A DNA stretch of 8,826 nt, taken from positions 1-8,826 of the forward strand of contig JAJOKI010000109.1 of the NCBI GenBank assembly GCA_021129915.1. The letters are read 5' to 3'. This stretch comes from Methanocellales archaeon (GTDB taxonomy: Archaea; Halobacteriota; UBA148; JAJOKI01). The notes beneath the pieces were generated by a model that did not search any database, had not been told where the DNA came from, and was given only the letters and a program-made list of their open reading frames with translations. Each line of letters begins with the position of its first letter. Within the stretch, counting starts at the first letter, position 1. The translations under genes and the position numbers were made by a program. Of the stretch, positions 7,716 through 8,826 are shown piece after piece.

Positions 7716-7885
7716 ATGTTACCAGAAAGATCGCCATTGAAGCCTCCAGAACTAAATCGAAAATGAAAAGGATGGGTGCGGTGGATTGCGTTGTTCTAGC
7801 CTCAGCAAGGGTTCACGGTCTAACGGTTTTAACTGGCGATCCACATTTTGATGATGTCAAGGGCGTAATCAGTTTGAGAGAATAG
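7679..7885 (+). pseudogene. C-terminal remnant of a VapC-type PIN-domain toxin
   Basis: A frame open from 7640 to TAG 7883-7885 encodes, near its end, GAVDCVVLASARVHGL and TVLTGDPHFDDVKGVISL. This is the C-terminal part of a VapC-type PIN ribonuclease: the 'D-x-x-x-L-A-x-A' helix and the 'TGDPHF' motif with its acidic residues. The N-terminal half of the domain, with the first conserved Asp and Glu, is absent. The frame differs from that of the antitoxin, whose stop (7713-7715) lies inside it. The only in-frame ATGs (7763, 7772) would give about 40 or 37 residues, too short for a PIN fold. The simplest reading is a deletion that removed the end of the antitoxin gene and the first half of the toxin. 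The module has probably lost toxin activity. Confidence 0.72.
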
Positions 7886-7929
7886 CAGAGAGTTTCAATC
7901 TTTTATTAATGTCATTTCGCCTAATTACT

Positions 7930-7999
7930 TCTAACGTTTTGCGGATAAAAAGAAGTGCAAGGCTCTGAAAGAGCCGATGCATATATGCTGTGTTATCTG
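7930..7999. repeat. attC-like imperfect palindrome, site A
   Basis: Outer ends TAAC (7932-7935) and GTTA (7992-7995) pair. Inside them, after 5 and 3 unpaired bases, GCGGATA (7941-7947) can pair imperfectly with TATATGC (7982-7988). The centre holds a perfect hairpin, GGCTCT (7961-7966) and AGAGCC (7970-7975) with a 3-base loop. GCATATATGC (7979-7988) is also a perfect palindrome. Conserved ends, paired inner arms split by unpaired spacers and a variable structured centre match integron attC sites; the core of about 65 bp is within their known size range. The left core is repeated at site B in the same direction. No integrase is in the window, so the call rests on structure and repetition. 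It could be another kind of dispersed palindrome. Confidence 0.55.
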
Positions 8000-8060
8000 A
8001 TGTGGCGGCGTAATCCTATCAATCTTCCGTCTGAGTATGGCTCTCATTTATTAACCTCAA

Positions 8061-8567
8061 TTAGCATTTCTCGCATTTTCCTTTTGTTTCTGAATTATTT
8101 GGATCTCCGTACACGCCATATTCATATTTCTTTGACAAATGCCTCTTCAGCTTCTTGATGTCCTCATCTGATACCTTCCAAAAGCCTTGGCGGTCTATGA
8201 TTATGTGTTTTAGCTCACTAGGAACATCTATAGCGTTTTCTCCGAAATAGTAGAACTTGCGAGAAACTAGAACATTGGAGCCTGGCGTGTGACCTTTGAG
8301 ATACTTGCTCTTGCCAGGATATTTTTTTCGAAACTGCTCAAGTGGTAGATTGCTTTCAACTTCCATTGCGTATATTAGCTTGTCTGGTCGATTGGTTCCT
8401 TTTCCGCCTATTCCGATTACCCAACTTCCTCGTTCCGCCAATTCTTCTACATTTCTTTTCTTTCCGCTTTTATTATTCTTACAGCCAGTCAGCGAACATA
8501 TCCCAAAGCTGGTGTTTGGTGCAAACCCTGTATCATGGTCCATACGATATACATAGTTTTTCTCCAT
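8061..8567 (-). CDS. Nmad2-like protein (nucleotide modification associated domain 2)
   Basis: A 168-residue soluble protein. DHDTGFAPN (10-18), CSLTGCK (24-30), GSWVIGIGGKG (47-57), KLIYAMEV (63-70) and VLVSRKFYYFG (99-109) match my memory of the Nmad2 family, found in phages, mobile elements and cassette-like genes. Its function has been predicted from context (DNA base modification) rather than shown. The C-terminal part is basic and ends KCEKC; together with C24 and C29 this gives a Cys content that might bind metal. The ATG at 8567 has a strong AAGGAG (8582-8577, minus strand) 9 bases away, stronger than most sites in this window. The gene stands alone, opposite in strand to its left-hand neighbours and bracketed by sites A and B. 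Its start is 31 bases from site B, as in an integron cassette. It was probably acquired horizontally. Confidence 0.68.
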   Translation of the reverse strand: MEKNYVYRMDHDTGFAPNTSFGICSLTGCKNNKSGKKRNVEELAERGSWVIGIGGKGTNRPDKLIYAMEVESNLPLEQFRKKYPGKSKYLKGHTPGSNVLVSRKFYYFGENAIDVPSELKHIIIDRQGFWKVSDEDIKKLKRHLSKKYEYGVYGDPNNSETKGKCEKC

Positions 8568-8599
8568 GTTTATCTCTCCTTTGATCGAACCGCCATTTC

Positions 8600-8695
8600 A
8601 GATAACGTTTGGGATAAAAGAAGTTTTCGTAGCGTAGCGGAGAAATTTGGGAAAAATGCGAGCTGAACATTTTTCATTTTATCTGCTGTTATATG
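8600..8695. repeat. attC-like imperfect palindrome, site B
   Basis: ATAAC (8602-8606) pairs with GTTAT (8688-8692). After spacers of 6 and 4 bases, GATAAAA (8613-8619) pairs perfectly with TTTTATC (8677-8683). The centre holds GAAAAATG (8651-8658) and CATTTTTC (8668-8675), an 8-base stem with a 9-base loop. The left core TAACGTTT-G-GGATAAAA-GAAGT (8603-8624) matches site A (7932-7956) once three single-base gaps are allowed, and the right ends also agree (CTG, then GTTAT-TGA). The two sites are direct repeats with different centres, as attC sites in an array are. The site lies in the promoter position of the minus-strand Nmad2-like gene. Confidence 0.6.
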
Positions 8696-8696
8696 A

Positions 8697-8775
8697 CCCA
8701 AGCGTAACGCAGTGAAGCGAGGGCGTAGCGTGGCAAGCGACCAACGGGAGCGCAGAGTTCCGAACCCCGCCGTCA
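8697..8775. repeat. GC-rich AGCG-repeat segment, possible degenerate attC-like remnant
   Basis: Right after site B the composition jumps to GC-rich, with many short AGCG/GCGTA units: AAGCGTAACGC (8700-8710), GTGAAGCGA, GGGCGTAGCGTGGC (8721-8734) and CAAGCGACC. A related CGTAGCGTAGCGG lies inside site B (8628-8640). It ends CCGAACCCCGCCGTCATTATG, where GTCATTATG could be a decayed GTTATG end. I see no reliable coding in it; a short minus-strand ORF crossing it (8776-8570) only follows the repeats. Its kinship with attC-like centres is a guess. From 8776 to the end the DNA is AT-rich with no gene that I can support. Confidence 0.35.
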
Positions 8776-8826
8776 TTATGATTTTATTAATTTTTTATTA
8801 AGTACCCAAATTGTCACTAACATGGT

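Noticed and set aside
7955..8158. 67-codon plus-strand ORF between the toxin remnant and the Nmad2-like gene
   Set aside because: It starts inside site A and ends antisense in the Nmad2-like gene, has no recognisable motif and looks like a chance ORF.
7930..8695. IS element or MITE pair flanking the Nmad2-like gene
   Set aside because: The two elements are direct repeats with different centres, no transposase is present and no target-site duplication is seen; attC-like sites explain the pattern better, though a MITE is not fully excluded.
8570..8776. 68-codon minus-strand ORF across site B and the AGCG block
   Set aside because: It runs through the palindrome and short repeats, its product looks like translated repeat (many Leu, Arg and Thr), and I see no ribosome-binding site. 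It is probably non-coding.

Overview
The window reads as the chromosome of a euryarchaeon, most likely a methanogen, a methanotroph or a relative (methanopterin user). It carries an archaeal-type mptA (first step of tetrahydromethanopterin synthesis), an archaeal Lhr helicase, a geranylgeranyl-reductase-family flavoprotein (archaeal lipid saturation) and what looks like the 3' end of an archaeal MCM gene. TATA-like boxes and stop/start ATGA overlaps also fit. I cannot name the genus.

Layout. (1) 1-4832, plus strand: a tightly packed run of four genes, namely the end of an MCM-like protein (winged helix), an SbcD/Mre11-related phosphoesterase (PdeM-like), a geranylgeranyl-reductase-family oxidoreductase and a 931-residue Lhr helicase. 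Each stop is overlapped by the next ATG, so the run is probably one translationally coupled operon linking replication and repair functions with one lipid or redox enzyme. (2) 4829-5755, minus strand: mptA, convergent with lhr; a shared TTAA supplies both stop codons. (3) 5756-5913: divergent control region with a perfectly palindromic TATA-like box and a 13-codon upstream ORF with its own good ribosome-binding site. (4) 5914-7413, plus strand: a LeuA/CimA-family synthase, probably 2-isopropylmalate synthase, with an unusual Met where the family has an active-site Glu.

(5) 7414-8826 is an accessory region. It starts with an AbrB-type (VapB-like) antitoxin under a promoter flanked by an inverted repeat, followed by only the C-terminal part of its PIN-domain (VapC) toxin. 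Next comes a minus-strand gene for an Nmad2-like protein (nucleotide-modification-associated domain 2), flanked by two related imperfect-palindrome elements in direct orientation (about 7930-7999 and 8600-8695). Their TAAC ... GTTA ends, paired inner arms and variable centres resemble integron attC sites. The arrangement attC-like / single gene / attC-like resembles an integron gene cassette in a cluster without an integrase (CALIN), here next to core archaeal genes. A GC-rich AGCG-repeat segment (8697-8775) follows and may be a further degenerate site.

The core half is ordinary archaeal housekeeping with compact organisation. The novel signal is the cassette-like unit at about 7930-8700.
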